64,000 bases of DNA from Methylomonas sp. (GCA_026988155.1 JALSLW010000026.1:1-64000), one strand, 5' to 3'; numbered from the stretch's first letter, positions 8,198 through 17,849 are shown. Notes: a model not told the origin generated them from the letters alone. Made by a program: numbers and translations.

Positions 8198-9960
8198 TCA
8201 TTTTCTCCATACACCATTCGTCCAGAACTATGAACTTGGGTCGCTGATGCTATTTCAAAATATAATTTCCCGCTATCTGCTTTCCAGCTTAGGTTAATAG
8301 TAATAATAGCTCCTGGCTGAATGATTTTTTTAAATTTGATTACTTCCATCCGCAAAAAAGGTGCGTTAATGGCAAAAAACAGTTTAGCCAACTGTTCTGC
8401 CCAAGCCAATTGTGCAACGCCTGGCAATATTGGCTGATCAGGGAAATGGCCTGAAAAATATATTAAACTGGGCAATACCTTACATTGCAGTTCAACTGTT
8501 TGCTGATGAATATTGCAATACAGTATTTGCGGGGAACTGTGCGAGTCTAAAGAAAACACCTGAACCAGCAACTCTCTATTAATCTTGCCTAGAGCAGAAA
8601 GAGGCAAAGCTTGCATAAACAGCCATTTTTTTGGCAAAACCACGGTTTCAAAACTATCCATCAGCTGCTTCCTTAACTGCTTAATCAGACTTGCCCTGCC
8701 ATGGCGCTGAAAATACTCGTGTCCACTATCAGTTAATACTAAGGCGCTGGCAATTTTATCTCTTTTATCCGTTACTAATAGAGCATAGGCCTGCTTAATC
8801 CAGCCACTGCTTTCTAAAGCCTGTTCCAGTTCGTCTAATGACAATCTCTTTTCTTCCATTTTCACTATCCGGTCGAGTCGCCCCTGCAGTTCAAACTGGC
8901 CGTTTGCTAGCAGTTTAATTTTATCATCCATTTTGTAGGCATTTATATTTGTATAATCTCCCTTTATTCTACCTTTCCTAAGAAGGAGACTTTTGTCACT
9001 TGGCTGTTTTGTTAAATAGGGAGAGGATAAATAACTTTGGCCCATATCATCTACTGAAATGTTAATGCCATCAAATGCTGTCCATAAAGCATCATCTACG
9101 CTTTGTCTCCAGGCAATGCCGCCTGTCTCAGAACTGCCGTATATTTCTATCACTTTTTGCTGGCCGTACTGAAAGAGCTGCATCGCTGATTCTGAGGGCA
9201 AAGCACCGCCTGAACTAAACAGTGCCTTCATTTTTGACACCTCTTGCCATGGGGTCATGTCATCCAGTCTCTTTAACTGTGCAGGACTGGCAACCCAGCA
9301 GGCAGAAATATCCATTGCAGCCTTTAATAAAGGCTCAGGGCTAAGATACATTTCACTATAAAAACACCGTCCAGTGGCTAATGGCCATAGCACTCGAAAT
9401 AATAAGCCATAGATATGCTGGTGACTGACTGTCGCCAAAACTTGGGCATCGCCAAGCGCAGCCCCCCAGCATTGCTCTAAAGTTTCTATTTCAGTTTGAA
9501 ATTGCTGAAGTGTTTTGGGGATTTCCTTAGCTTGACCGCTAGAGCCAGAAGTAAAAATAATTATGGCCGACTTTTTTAGATCAAGAGGCTCCAGTTCAAA
9601 ATCCCCGGATTCAATGGCCTCAACAGAAGCCTCATTACCTTTCCAATCGCCTAACAGTAAACAGCCCCGCTCAGTTAGCTGTGCAGCTGTTGCAGACTTA
9701 CTGTTAGGTGCAATCCAGATTTTTTTGCCGCAATGCAATAATGCAAACAGACTGACTGAAAAGGGATAAGCCTGCTCATAATAAAGTGCGAATTTACGTT
9801 TTTTTAATTTAGAAAGAGAAGCCGCCAATTGTTTAACTTCAGCACTAAACTTTTCATTGTCTATTGTCTCGCAGCCATAAACAGCTAAAGGATATTGTCT
9901 GTTAGAGGATAATGCACAGCAGGAAAGTGAAGGAATAACAGCTCTATGTTTAAATGTCAT
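8194..9960 (-). CDS. Acyl/aryl-AMP ligase fused to a hot-dog dehydratase (ApeH-ApeI-like)
   Basis: A 588-residue two-domain protein. Residues about 1-450 are an ANL-superfamily adenylating enzyme with the phosphate loop FTSGSSGQAKEIPK, the YGSSETGG motif and the GRLDRIVKMEEKRLS hinge. Residues about 475-588 form a FabZ/ApeI-like hot-dog domain with GHFPDQPILPGV. In aryl-polyene pathways the ligase activates the aryl starter and the dehydratase acts in chain extension, often as neighbouring genes; here they are fused. It is the first gene of the minus-strand operon, with a MITE-like element 41 bases upstream. The ketosynthases, ketoreductase and ACPs that should partner it are absent from the window. 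Confidence 0.82.
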   Translation of the reverse strand: MTFKHRAVIPSLSCCALSSNRQYPLAVYGCETIDNEKFSAEVKQLAASLSKLKKRKFALYYEQAYPFSVSLFALLHCGKKIWIAPNSKSATAAQLTERGCLLLGDWKGNEASVEAIESGDFELEPLDLKKSAIIIFTSGSSGQAKEIPKTLQQFQTEIETLEQCWGAALGDAQVLATVSHQHIYGLLFRVLWPLATGRCFYSEMYLSPEPLLKAAMDISACWVASPAQLKRLDDMTPWQEVSKMKALFSSGGALPSESAMQLFQYGQQKVIEIYGSSETGGIAWRQSVDDALWTAFDGINISVDDMGQSYLSSPYLTKQPSDKSLLLRKGRIKGDYTNINAYKMDDKIKLLANGQFELQGRLDRIVKMEEKRLSLDELEQALESSGWIKQAYALLVTDKRDKIASALVLTDSGHEYFQRHGRASLIKQLRKQLMDSFETVVLPKKWLFMQALPLSALGKINRELLVQVFSLDSHSSPQILYCNIHQQTVELQCKVLPSLIYFSGHFPDQPILPGVAQLAWAEQLAKLFFAINAPFLRMEVIKFKKIIQPGAIITINLSWKADSGKLYFEIASATQVHSSGRMVYGENE

Positions 9961-10001
9961 GAACTCAGCAGAATAGCCGTTACGAATATATTTTTAGGTA
10001 A

Positions 10002-10164
10002 TAAGGCAACTCGCAATAAATAACCCACCAATCTTGCTTGTCTTTTTATCCGTCTTCAGCGTTGCAATTTCGGTCAAATAGCTTGCTATGCTCCCTTCGT
10101 TGCGCCTTGAAGACGAATAAAAATCCTGCGCAATCTGGGTAGCTTATTTAATGCGCGTTACCTA
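10002..10164. mobile_element. MITE-like palindromic element, copy 1
   Basis: A 163-base element with imperfect terminal inverted repeats: the left end TAAGGCAACTCGCAATAAAT resembles the reverse complement of the right end, TTAGGTAACGCGCATTAAAT. The interior is also self-complementary (GTCTTCAGCGTTGCAA against TTGCGCCTTGAAGAC). It has no coding capacity, so if mobile it would depend on a transposase elsewhere. Copy 2 is at 11529-11690. Confidence 0.8.
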
Positions 10165-10376
10165 ACATGATATTAAAACTAATTCTGCCATTTTTTACCC
10201 TTCCATAATTGGCTAAACCTTAATGGAAGCTACAAAACAAAAGAGGCTTAAATCGCCCATTGATCAGCCATATTTTTATGAATGGCAAACTGATATTTTC
10301 TAAGGAATTCAGCTTAGGCAGTGATATAGTAAAGTTATTTAGAAAAAGATACAAGTAAGTCAGTTCACAACTGATT

Positions 10377-10392
10377 TGTGATTAAAATCACA
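10377..10392. promoter_or_regulatory. Crp-type operator palindrome
   Basis: TGTGATTAAAATCACA matches the Crp/Vfr consensus TGTGA-N6-TCACA at all ten fixed positions. It lies between the divergent pigment operon and sensor gene, 46 bases before the first tandem module. Binding by a Crp-family regulator is inferred. Confidence 0.55.
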
Positions 10393-10437
10393 CAATTCCC
10401 TTTTAGATTATCTTCTAAGTGGTTATTACAAATAATA

Positions 10438-10830
10438 AATGTGAAGTTGCACACAGTTTCTGTGGATAACTCTGTGGATTACTCGTTCAAAAAACCTCTT
10501 AGTCCATGAATTTATTACAGTCACATTACTTTGCATTTTTTTTATACATAAAAATATATCTTACAAATTCAGTTACTTATATATAAAAATAGCTATTTAA
10601 AAAACAATAAATAAAATATTTTTCTCACTCGGGTTGGAGGAGAATTACTTGTGGATTAAATTGTGAAACAAATCACATTTATGCAAATACCTTGGTAAAT
10701 AATATATTTTATGCTTATGCACCAAGCATCTTTTTCCCCGTGTTTTAATCAGCCTGCTAATGGAAAAACGGTTTCCTTTAAAATCAGACCTTTAACCTTT
10801 TTTAACTGGCAATTAGATATTTAATAAAAT
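10438..10830. repeat. Tandem module A (DnaA boxes plus Crp-type site)
   Basis: First of three direct repeats of about 400 bases. It starts AAATGTGAAGTTGCACACAG and holds the perfect DnaA box TGTGGATAA (10461-10469), two near-boxes TGTGGATTA (10473-10481 and 10650-10658) and the Crp-type palindrome TGTGAAACAAATCACA (10662-10677). A conserved TTTATGCAAAT block follows. The centre is extremely AT-rich. Confidence 0.85.
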
Positions 10831-11234
10831 AAATGTGAAGTTGCACACAGTTTCTGTGGATAACTCTGTGAGTTTCTCGTTTAAAAAACACCTTAGTACA
10901 TGAATTCATTACCGTTACATTAATTTGCGCCTTTTTTATACACAAAATTATCTTAATTAAAATCATAAGCTTAACTACGCCAATAGCTATTTTTTGATAT
11001 ATCAAAAAAAAATTTCTTAATTGAATTTTAAAAAAAAACAAATTGTGGATTAAATTGTGAAACAAATCACATTTATGCAAATACCTTGGTAAAAAATCAT
11101 ACCTCTGCTTACACAGCAAATATCACTTATCTCTTCCTCCATGTTTTAAACAGATTGCTAATGAAAAAATCTGTTCCTTTTAAAATCAAATATTTAACTT
11201 TTTATTTAACTGCCAACTAGATATTTCATAAAAT
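10831..11234. repeat. Tandem module B (DnaA boxes plus Crp-type site)
   Basis: Second copy of the ~400-base module. The DnaA box TGTGGATAA is at 10855-10863, TGTGGATTA at 11044-11052 and the identical Crp-type palindrome at 11056-11071. The two ends are well conserved and the AT-rich centre has drifted, which suggests selection on the boxes or recent spread of the ends. Confidence 0.85.
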
Positions 11235-11520
11235 AAATGTGAAGTTGCACACAGTTTCTGTGGATAACTCTGTGAGTTTCTCGTTTAAAAAACATCTTAG
11301 TTCATGAATTTATTACCGTTGCATTAATTTGCGCCTTTTTTATACACAAAATTATTTTAATTGAAATCATAATCTTAACTACGTCAACAGCTATTTTTTA
11401 AAATATCAAAATAAAATTTTCTTAATCAAATTTGAAAAAAAACAACTTGTGGATTAAATTGTGAAACAAATCACATTTATGCAAATATCTTGGTAAAAAA
11501 ACAATCATCTCTTTTCCGCG
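11235..11520. repeat. Tandem module C (partial)
   Basis: Third copy, lacking the last ~100 bases. DnaA box at 11259-11267, TGTGGATTA at 11448-11456, Crp-type palindrome at 11460-11475. It ends just before the second MITE-like element, which may have replaced the missing part. Confidence 0.82.
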
Positions 11521-11528
11521 TTTTAACC

Positions 11529-11690
11529 TAAGGCAACGCGCAATAAATAACCCACCAATCTTGCTTGTCTTTTATCCGTCTTCAGCGTTGCAACTTCGGT
11601 CACATAGCTTGCTATGCTCCCTTCGTTGCGCCTTGAAGACGAATAAAAATCCTGCGCAATATGGGTAGGTTATTTAATGCGCGTTACCTA
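11529..11690. mobile_element. MITE-like palindromic element, copy 2
   Basis: Nearly identical to the element at 10002-10164, in the same orientation, with matching ends (TAAGGCAACGCGCAATAAAT and GCGCGTTACCTA). Together the two copies bracket the triplicated DnaA/Crp modules. Confidence 0.8.
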
Positions 11691-11985
11691 AATAAATCCG
11701 TGAAGCGTAATACATTCCCTCATCTGGTGAATAGTGCAAAACTGGATTAAACAGTTTATTTAACAAGTTACAGTTAAACTAAGCGTTTAACTGATTTATT
11801 TATTTAACCAAATTGCTCATAGTCAGATAGAAAGTAGAGAGGCTCCGAGCAATACTTTTAAGACACTGCTTATTAAATTAGCACTGCTTAAGGAAGCAAC
11901 ATAGCATTAGGGTTAGATAGAATTTACTGTTAAACTTAAATTTCTGTAACTACTCAGCATATTGTTATTGGAATAATTAATTGCA

Positions 11986-12070
11986 CTGTCATTTCGACCA
12001 TCGGGAGAAATCTTGATCATTGTATGATGAAAATCCTAGTGCAAGATTCCTCGTTCCACTCGGAATGACA
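11986..12070. repeat. Dispersed inverted repeat
   Basis: An imperfect hairpin whose arms are TGTCATTTCGACCATCGGGA and the reverse complement of CGTTCCACTCGGAATGACA, joined by a short divergent loop. Palindromes with these arms recur in many bacterial intergenic regions. A degenerate half-copy appears near 21184-21215. Confidence 0.55.
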
Positions 12071-12208
12071 AATTATGCTGACTAGCTACAAATTTCTTAT
12101 CTCCTTCCCTCTCCATTTCCATAGGAAGACGCTAAAAACAGATAGCTGTCGAAGTTTTAAGAGAAAACCGTAAGCAACTAATATTTATAGATTTAAAGGT
12201 TAAATATT

Positions 12209-13534
12209 TTGAAAAATATAAACGCATATAGATCTGTCAATCTGAACTGTCGCATTTTGATACCCATCGGTATCGGGCTTATTTTATTGCTTTGCATTGG
12301 CATCTATCTTTCTCAGAAACAGTTCGAAGCATCGCTGGAAAAACATGTTTCACAACGCATAGAAATGGCGACAAAGGAATATAGCCGAAAAATTGAACAA
12401 CAAACCGATATTCTGGAATCCACTTTACAGTTGCTAAGTAACAACCCCACCCTGATCAATACTTTTACTGCCAGAAACAGGTCTGCACTAATAAAACTGG
12501 TCAGCCCTATATATCAGAGACTGGCCAAACAGCTGCATATCAGTCATATTTACTTTAGTGATCCGCAGCGAGTTGTCTTTTTACGTGCACATAACTCAAA
12601 AAGCTATGGTGATACTATAAACCGGCAAACAACTTTATCTGCTGAACAAACGAATGCCATGGTAACTGGTGTTGATCTAGGCGTTTTAGGAACGCTAACT
12701 TTACGCTCAGTAACACCATGGCATGATAAAAATGGAAATAAAATCGGCTTTATCGAGTTTGGGATCAGAATAAACCAAATACTTAAAGAAATATCAGATT
12801 TGAATGAGTTCGGTTTATTCCTAGCCATTCAGAAATCTAAATTATCTCAGGATCAATGGGAAGAAGGTCAGCACATATTTGGTGGCCTGTCTATTTGGCA
12901 TCAATATAAAAACTTTGCCGTTTCAAATAAATTTAGGCTAAGCGAAAATCTATTTAACAGTACACCGAACCTTGACCTTATTCTGCAAGCAAAGCCAGGC
13001 CAGGGGCCTAAACAGTCATTCTCAGGAAAAACCTATCAATGGCAGCACATTCCGTTAGATTCTCTTGATCAAAAAAATATTGGTCAAATTTTTATTGCTG
13101 TAGACATAAGTGACTGGATAACCGGCCATCAAAAAAATACCGTCAATTTTATTGCTCTATACCTTTTAACATCCTTTCTCTTGATACTGATTCTTTATCG
13201 GTTTACTAATCGTGCCCAGTTTGCTGAAAAAAAGCTGCACAATTCAATGCTGCGGCTCAGCCAAATGTCAAGCAACCTTGAAACTGCTCAGCGTATTGCA
13301 AACATTGGCAGCTGGGAACTGGAAATTCCATCTAATAAAATGCACTGGTCAGATGAAGTCTTTCAAATTTTCCATATTGATAAAAATAATTTTGATGCAT
13401 CGTATGATGCATTTCTTGAGGCAATACACCCCGAAGATAGGGAGAAAATAAAAAGGGCTTATACCAATTCACTAAAGAATAAGAAACCTTATGTGTATAG
13501 TTTCACCACTTTATACCAGATTTTTCTAGCTTAA
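12209..13534 (+). CDS. Truncated membrane sensor: extracytoplasmic Cache-like domain plus partial PAS
   Basis: A 441-residue protein with an N-terminal membrane helix (about residues 15-32), a ~270-residue periplasmic region resembling double-Cache sensor domains, a second membrane helix (about 312-330), then a PAS-3-type segment (ANIGSWELE...HPEDREKIKRAY). The frame stops in mid-PAS and no kinase, GGDEF or other output domain follows; the next gene is 20 bases away on the opposite strand. The start is TTG with AAAGGT 8 bases upstream. It is probably the remnant of a sensor kinase or diguanylate cyclase, although a signal-less receptor is possible. The ligand is unknown. Confidence 0.7.
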   Translation: MKNINAYRSVNLNCRILIPIGIGLILLLCIGIYLSQKQFEASLEKHVSQRIEMATKEYSRKIEQQTDILESTLQLLSNNPTLINTFTARNRSALIKLVSPIYQRLAKQLHISHIYFSDPQRVVFLRAHNSKSYGDTINRQTTLSAEQTNAMVTGVDLGVLGTLTLRSVTPWHDKNGNKIGFIEFGIRINQILKEISDLNEFGLFLAIQKSKLSQDQWEEGQHIFGGLSIWHQYKNFAVSNKFRLSENLFNSTPNLDLILQAKPGQGPKQSFSGKTYQWQHIPLDSLDQKNIGQIFIAVDISDWITGHQKNTVNFIALYLLTSFLLILILYRFTNRAQFAEKKLHNSMLRLSQMSSNLETAQRIANIGSWELEIPSNKMHWSDEVFQIFHIDKNNFDASYDAFLEAIHPEDREKIKRAYTNSLKNKKPYVYSFTTLYQIFLA

Positions 13535-13554
13535 AAAATAGTGATGTCTTCTGT

Positions 13555-14373
13555 CTACTCAGTTACAGCCATCTTTACCTCATAACCGGTAAATTTACGG
13601 ATATTGATAACTCCTGTATCAAATAGCAAATATTGGCCCTTTATACCTTGCAATACGCCCGAAACCTCAGGTGTTTTATCAAAATTAAAAGATTTCACTT
13701 TTAACGGATATGTTTCTACAGGGAAATCAATATCCACACAGGGTTCATCTAAAAACTCAATGGAACCGCTACCGAACCGTTTAGAAATTTCATTTATTTC
13801 AGCCTCACATACCACCAGTAATTCATCGCGTTTTTTCTTTAAATCAACAGCTTCAACCTGATTTTTCAACATCCGCTGCCAACTGGTTTTATCACTCACA
13901 TGCTGGGCAATAACAACTTCAGCCAAACCTGAAATATAACGGGATTTTACCTTTAAAATAGGCAAGGCCTGAATAGCACCCTGATCTATCCAGCGGGTGG
14001 GTATCTGAGTTCCCCGGGTAATTCCCACCTTAATTCCCGAGGAATTTGCCAGATAAACGTAATGTGGCTGAAAGCAAAACGCCTCTGCCCATGAAGGTTC
14101 TCTGCAAGTCCCTGCTTCAAAGTGGCAGGTTTCCGGCTTCATAATGCACATATCGCATTGTGCCAATGAAATAAAACAGGGATAGCAATAGCCTTGGTTA
14201 AAACTTTTTTTCATTGAACGCTCACAATAGACACAGGAAATATTTCCTGTGAATGTTAGCTTTATCATTTTCCCAATCAAAGGGTTAAGTTCTACAAGCT
14301 GATCCCCCAGTCGCAATTGATATTTAGCTGGACTATCCAGTTGTACCTGCATTTTTCTTAAATTACCCTGCAC
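13555..14373 (-). CDS. DUF2797 family protein
   Basis: A 272-residue protein matching the conserved DUF2797 pattern: N-terminal GNLRKMQVQL, a cysteine-rich section (CVYCERSMKKSF..GYCYPCF..AQCDMC..PETCHFE..GTC) likely to bind zinc, then HYVYLANSSGIKVGITR and PTRWIDQGA, which resemble a GIY-YIG-like fold. The function is not established. A GTG start at 14373 is chosen because family members begin with the same GNLRKM stretch. It is transcribed towards the truncated sensor gene. Confidence 0.85.
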   Translation of the reverse strand: MQGNLRKMQVQLDSPAKYQLRLGDQLVELNPLIGKMIKLTFTGNISCVYCERSMKKSFNQGYCYPCFISLAQCDMCIMKPETCHFEAGTCREPSWAEAFCFQPHYVYLANSSGIKVGITRGTQIPTRWIDQGAIQALPILKVKSRYISGLAEVVIAQHVSDKTSWQRMLKNQVEAVDLKKKRDELLVVCEAEINEISKRFGSGSIEFLDEPCVDIDFPVETYPLKVKSFNFDKTPEVSGVLQGIKGQYLLFDTGVINIRKFTGYEVKMAVTE

Positions 14374-14516
14374 TTAGCCTCTCCGCTCATTTTCTTAATT
14401 GAAAGCAGTATTCTACCAAATGTCCTACTTCATTCATCTGTTTATAAAAACCAGTAGCATTAATCGGGTTTTTATAGCATGATTAGTAAAAAATAATAAT
14501 AATTTGGAGGATTTTA

Positions 14517-16541
14517 ATGAATATTGATTTTTTTGCCAGCATAGGCCCCTTTTTTGGTATCGCCGGACTGGTTATCGCCTATCTTATCTATCGTGGCATT
14601 CTGTCTCATGATGTTGGCACTGAAAAAATGCGAGATATTTCTGAACTGATACATGATGGTGCCATGGTTTTTCTAGGTGCTGAATATAAAATCTTATCCA
14701 TTTTTGTCATTATCGTTGCTGTACTGATTTTTTTCTTAATCGGCCATAGTACCGCCTATGCCTTTTTAGGCGGGGCATCCTGTTCAATGTCTGCCGGTTT
14801 TTTTGGTATGAAAGCGGCGACACGCGCCAATGTCCGCACTTCTGCAGCAGCCAATAAAGAAGGTATGGGTGCGGCGCTTATGGTTGCATTTGGCGGCGGC
14901 TCAGTGATGGGACTGGCTGTCGCTTCACTTGGGCTAGCAGGGATCTCCATAGCATTTTCGTTAATTGACTCGTCAAATGCGGCAAACTATACGGTGTTAA
15001 GCGGTTTTGCAATGGGAGCTTCTTCTATCGCCTTATTTGCCCGCATTGGCGGTGGAATTTACACTAAAGCGGCTGATGTCGGTGCTGACCTGGTAGGTAA
15101 AGTTGAAGCCAATATCCCAGAAGATGACCCTCGCAACCCTGCAACCATTGCCGACAATGTCGGAGATAATGTCGGTGATACTGCAGGTATGGGAGCAGAT
15201 ATTTTTGAGTCTTATGTCGGTTCAGTAATCGCCACTATCGCTATCGCTGCTACGGCAACAAACTTTATTGATATATCAATGCAAAGCAATGCTTTACTGT
15301 TGCCTATTGCACTGATTATTGTCGGCTTAGTTGCTTCAGTTGCCGGTGTTTTTTGTATGCGTTTATTAAAAGACATTAACCCTGCACATGCTTTAGAGGG
15401 TGTGACATGGATTTCAGCACTGCTGTTCTTGGTTCTTGCCTATATTATTATCCGGGCGTTTGCAATCCAGTTCAATATTGACGGTGAAATAACATCGGTC
15501 AATGGTCCGTTTTATGCCCTATTAGGTGGCACCGCCGTAGGCATATTTATTGGTCGCGTCACTGATTACTACACATCAAAAGCACCTGTAGAGGCCATTG
15601 CTTCTGCCTCTAAGTTTGGCCCTGCTACGAATATTATTGCAGGTCTGGGCATTGGCATGCGCTCAACCGTTTTACCGATATTAGGCATTTGCATAGCCAT
15701 TTTTGTCGCCTACCACTCTGCTGGATTATACGGCATAGGCATTGCGGCAGTTGGAATGCTGGCAACAACCGGTGTCACCATGTCTGTTGATGCCTATGGA
15801 CCAATTGCTGATAATGCCGGAGGCATCAGCGAAATGGCTGAACTGGGGCCGGAAACTCGCGCTATTACAGATTCATTAGATGCTATCGGCAATACCACTG
15901 CAGCAGTAGGCAAAGGATTCGCCATCGGTTCAGCGGCATTAACTGCTCTAGCCTTATTTTCTGCTTATGCGGCGGCATCTCACTTAAAAGCAATTGATCT
16001 TCTGGACCCTCTAGTCGTTATAGGACTATTTCTTGGCGGCTGCATTCCTTTTCTTGTGGCAGCCATGACCATGGATTCCGTAGGAAAAGCTGCTCAGGAT
16101 ATGGTTGAAGAAGTTCGCCGTCAATTTCGTGATATTCCAGGGTTAATGGAAGGAACTACCCCGCCAGATTCGGCTCGCTGTATTGAAATATCAACAAAAG
16201 CCTCATTACGGGAAATGATTCTGCCAGGATTGGTAACCATCTCAGCACCTGTATTGGTAGGTTTTCTTCTAAACAAGGAAGCACTTGGCGGGTTACTGGC
16301 TGGCTCTTTGGTTTCAGGCGTATTAATGGCCTTATTTATGGCTAATGCCGGCGGTGCATGGGACAACGCAAAAAAACTGATTGAAGGCGGGGCTTATGGT
16401 GGCAAAGGAACAGACATCCATAAAGCGGCTATTTGCGGCGATACTGTTGGCGACCCTTTTAAAGATACTTCAGGTCCTGCATTAAATATTGTGGTTAAAT
16501 TAATGTCCGTTGTTTCTCTGGTTATTGCACCATTATTATAA
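14517..16541 (+). CDS. hppA: Membrane-bound ion-translocating pyrophosphatase
   Basis: A 674-residue, multi-helix inner-membrane enzyme that couples pyrophosphate hydrolysis to H+ or Na+ export. The active-site segment [20 protein letters not shown] and the C-terminal [17 protein letters not shown] are intact. [14 protein letters not shown] has Ala where K+-independent enzymes have Lys, pointing to the K+-dependent class; the pumped ion cannot be fixed from this. The start has a strong GGAGG six bases upstream. A hairpin follows at 16568-16601. Methylotrophs often carry such enzymes in PPi-linked carbon and energy metabolism. Confidence 0.95.
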   Translation: MNIDFFASIGPFFGIAGLVIAYLIYRGILSHDVGTEKMRDISELIHDGAMVFLGAEYKILSIFVIIVAVLIFFLIGHSTAYAFLGGASCSMSAGFFGMKAATRANVRTSAAANKEGMGAALMVAFGGGSVMGLAVASLGLAGISIAFSLIDSSNAANYTVLSGFAMGASSIALFARIGGGIYTKAADVGADLVGKVEANIPEDDPRNPATIADNVGDNVGDTAGMGADIFESYVGSVIATIAIAATATNFIDISMQSNALLLPIALIIVGLVASVAGVFCMRLLKDINPAHALEGVTWISALLFLVLAYIIIRAFAIQFNIDGEITSVNGPFYALLGGTAVGIFIGRVTDYYTSKAPVEAIASASKFGPATNIIAGLGIGMRSTVLPILGICIAIFVAYHSAGLYGIGIAAVGMLATTGVTMSVDAYGPIADNAGGISEMAELGPETRAITDSLDAIGNTTAAVGKGFAIGSAALTALALFSAYAAASHLKAIDLLDPLVVIGLFLGGCIPFLVAAMTMDSVGKAAQDMVEEVRRQFRDIPGLMEGTTPPDSARCIEISTKASLREMILPGLVTISAPVLVGFLLNKEALGGLLAGSLVSGVLMALFMANAGGAWDNAKKLIEGGAYGGKGTDIHKAAICGDTVGDPFKDTSGPALNIVVKLMSVVSLVIAPLL

Positions 16542-16567
16542 ATAACATAAATAACATAAATAACAGC

Positions 16568-16601
16568 AAGAACCCAAGGTTATCGATACCATTGGGTTCT
16601 T
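16568..16601 (+). terminator. Hairpin after hppA
   Basis: AAGAACCCAA pairs perfectly with TTGGGTTCTT across a 14-base loop just after the hppA stop. There is no following T-run, so it may be a transcript-stabilising hairpin or a Rho-dependent end rather than a classic intrinsic terminator. Confidence 0.5.
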
Positions 16602-16688
16602 ACCGTTAGCTACAAATTATTGCAAAAAATAAAAACAGCAAAATATGATACAATTTGTTCCCCAATTTATTAAAACAGGCTGTGTTTC

Positions 16689-17321
16689 GTGATCAATAAC
16701 ACTTCTCGCAAATCAGTAATGACCCTTTTTACCATATCAGATTGTGTCCAAAGCCATTGCGCCCGACTTGTTATGTATGAAAAAGGAGTGACAGCAGATA
16801 TTGAATTTTTTGACCCTGCCAAACCGCCTGAAGATTTGCTTGAACTCAACCCAACGGGTGTCTCACCCACATTAGTTGAGCGCAACCTGGTACTGTATGA
16901 TTCTCGGATCATTATGGAATATCTGGATGAACGTTTTCCGCATCCTCCTTTACACCAAATGGATCCCGTTTCGCGTGCTAATTCTCGTATGATAATTAAG
17001 CGCATCGACCAGGACTGGTATCAGCTATTAGATGAAATTTTAAATTCGGGCGAAAAAAAATCAGCCCGTGCAAAAAAGATGCTAAAAGAAAGTTTAATAG
17101 CCGCCACCCCTATTTTTGAATCACAGCCTTTTTTTATGAGTGACGAATACTCGCTAATTGACTGCGCCATGGCGCCTCTACTATGGCGACTGCCTCATTT
17201 AGGGATTGACCTAAGCTCACTAAGCCCTGCAATTGCATCTTATGCTAACCGCCTATTCTCTAGAGAAGCCTTCCAATCAAGCCTCAGCGAAAAAGAAAAA
17301 GATATGGCCGAAAGAAAATGA
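16689..17321 (+). CDS. sspA: Stringent starvation protein A
   Basis: A 210-residue glutathione-S-transferase-fold protein that binds RNA polymerase and modulates transcription under starvation and acid stress. It shows the SspA signatures: SVMTLFT near the N-terminus, RIIMEYLDERFPHPPL in the middle and APLLWRLPHLGI near the end. The GTG start at 16689 is retained because E. coli SspA also has about ten residues before SVMTLF; ATG 16719 is the alternative. Its stop overlaps the sspB start by four bases, the usual sspAB arrangement. Confidence 0.93.
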   Translation: MINNTSRKSVMTLFTISDCVQSHCARLVMYEKGVTADIEFFDPAKPPEDLLELNPTGVSPTLVERNLVLYDSRIIMEYLDERFPHPPLHQMDPVSRANSRMIIKRIDQDWYQLLDEILNSGEKKSARAKKMLKESLIAATPIFESQPFFMSDEYSLIDCAMAPLLWRLPHLGIDLSSLSPAIASYANRLFSREAFQSSLSEKEKDMAERK

Positions 17322-17695
17322 CATCATTAAAACCCTATTTAATCCGCTCAATTTATGACTGGATCATAGACAACCAACTCACCCCCCACCTGCTAGTTGA
17401 TGCAGAAAATACTGATGCCATTTTGCCTCAGGATTACATTGAAGATGGCAAAATCATTCTGAACCTGCGTCCTGAAGCTATCCAGGGTCTTACCTTGGAT
17501 AATGAAGAGATTCAGTTTAATGCCCGCTTTTCCGGAACTGCCATGCAGATCTTCGTCCCAACAGTTGCCGTCCTTGCAATTTATGCAAAAGAAAATGGCA
17601 AAGGCATGATGTTTGATCCAGAAGAATACGATAATGAAGCCCCACCTCCCGCAACAAAAAAACCTGAAAAACCGCACCTAAGAGTCATCAAATAG
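17318..17695 (+). CDS. sspB: ClpXP specificity-enhancing factor SspB
   Basis: A 125-residue adaptor that delivers ssrA-tagged proteins to ClpXP. The N-terminal SLKPYLIRSIYDWIIDN and the central FNARFSGTAMQIFVPTVAVLAIYAKENG are characteristic. The C-terminal tail ends in KPHLRVIK, matching the ClpX-binding LRVVK-type tail of SspB. It is translationally coupled to sspA (ATGA overlap). Confidence 0.93.
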   Translation: MTSLKPYLIRSIYDWIIDNQLTPHLLVDAENTDAILPQDYIEDGKIILNLRPEAIQGLTLDNEEIQFNARFSGTAMQIFVPTVAVLAIYAKENGKGMMFDPEEYDNEAPPPATKKPEKPHLRVIK

Positions 17696-17849
17696 TTACC
17701 GCATAACTATAATTCCGCGGGGTATTTTTTAACTTAAAGCTCAATGGACTTCTAACGCATTTTTCTACTAACTCCCTTTGCCTAGGTACAATCATTTGCC
17801 CACCTTTTTCTACAATAAGAAATTACCTACCTTATATTTATAAATCCCT

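Larger units (their letters stand above)
9961..12208. other. 2.2-kb gene-free divergent region
   Basis: No convincing gene lies here; the 105-residue ORF at 10802-11119 is low-complexity frame inside repeats. Contents in order: MITE-like element (10002-10164), a stand-alone Crp-type palindrome (10377-10392), three tandem ~400-base modules (10438-11520), a second MITE-like copy (11529-11690), and a different inverted repeat (11986-12070). The region separates the divergent pigment-type operon and the sensor gene and is strongly AT-rich. Confidence 0.8.

Noticed and set aside
10802-11119. 105-residue minus-strand ORF
   Set aside because: It is AT-rich, low-complexity frame inside the tandem modules, has no ribosome site, and is not preserved in the other two modules.
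9961-12208. Chromosomal origin oriC
   Set aside because: DnaA boxes are present but dnaA, rnpA, rpmH, gidA and parAB are absent; kept only as an origin-like or DnaA-binding hypothesis.
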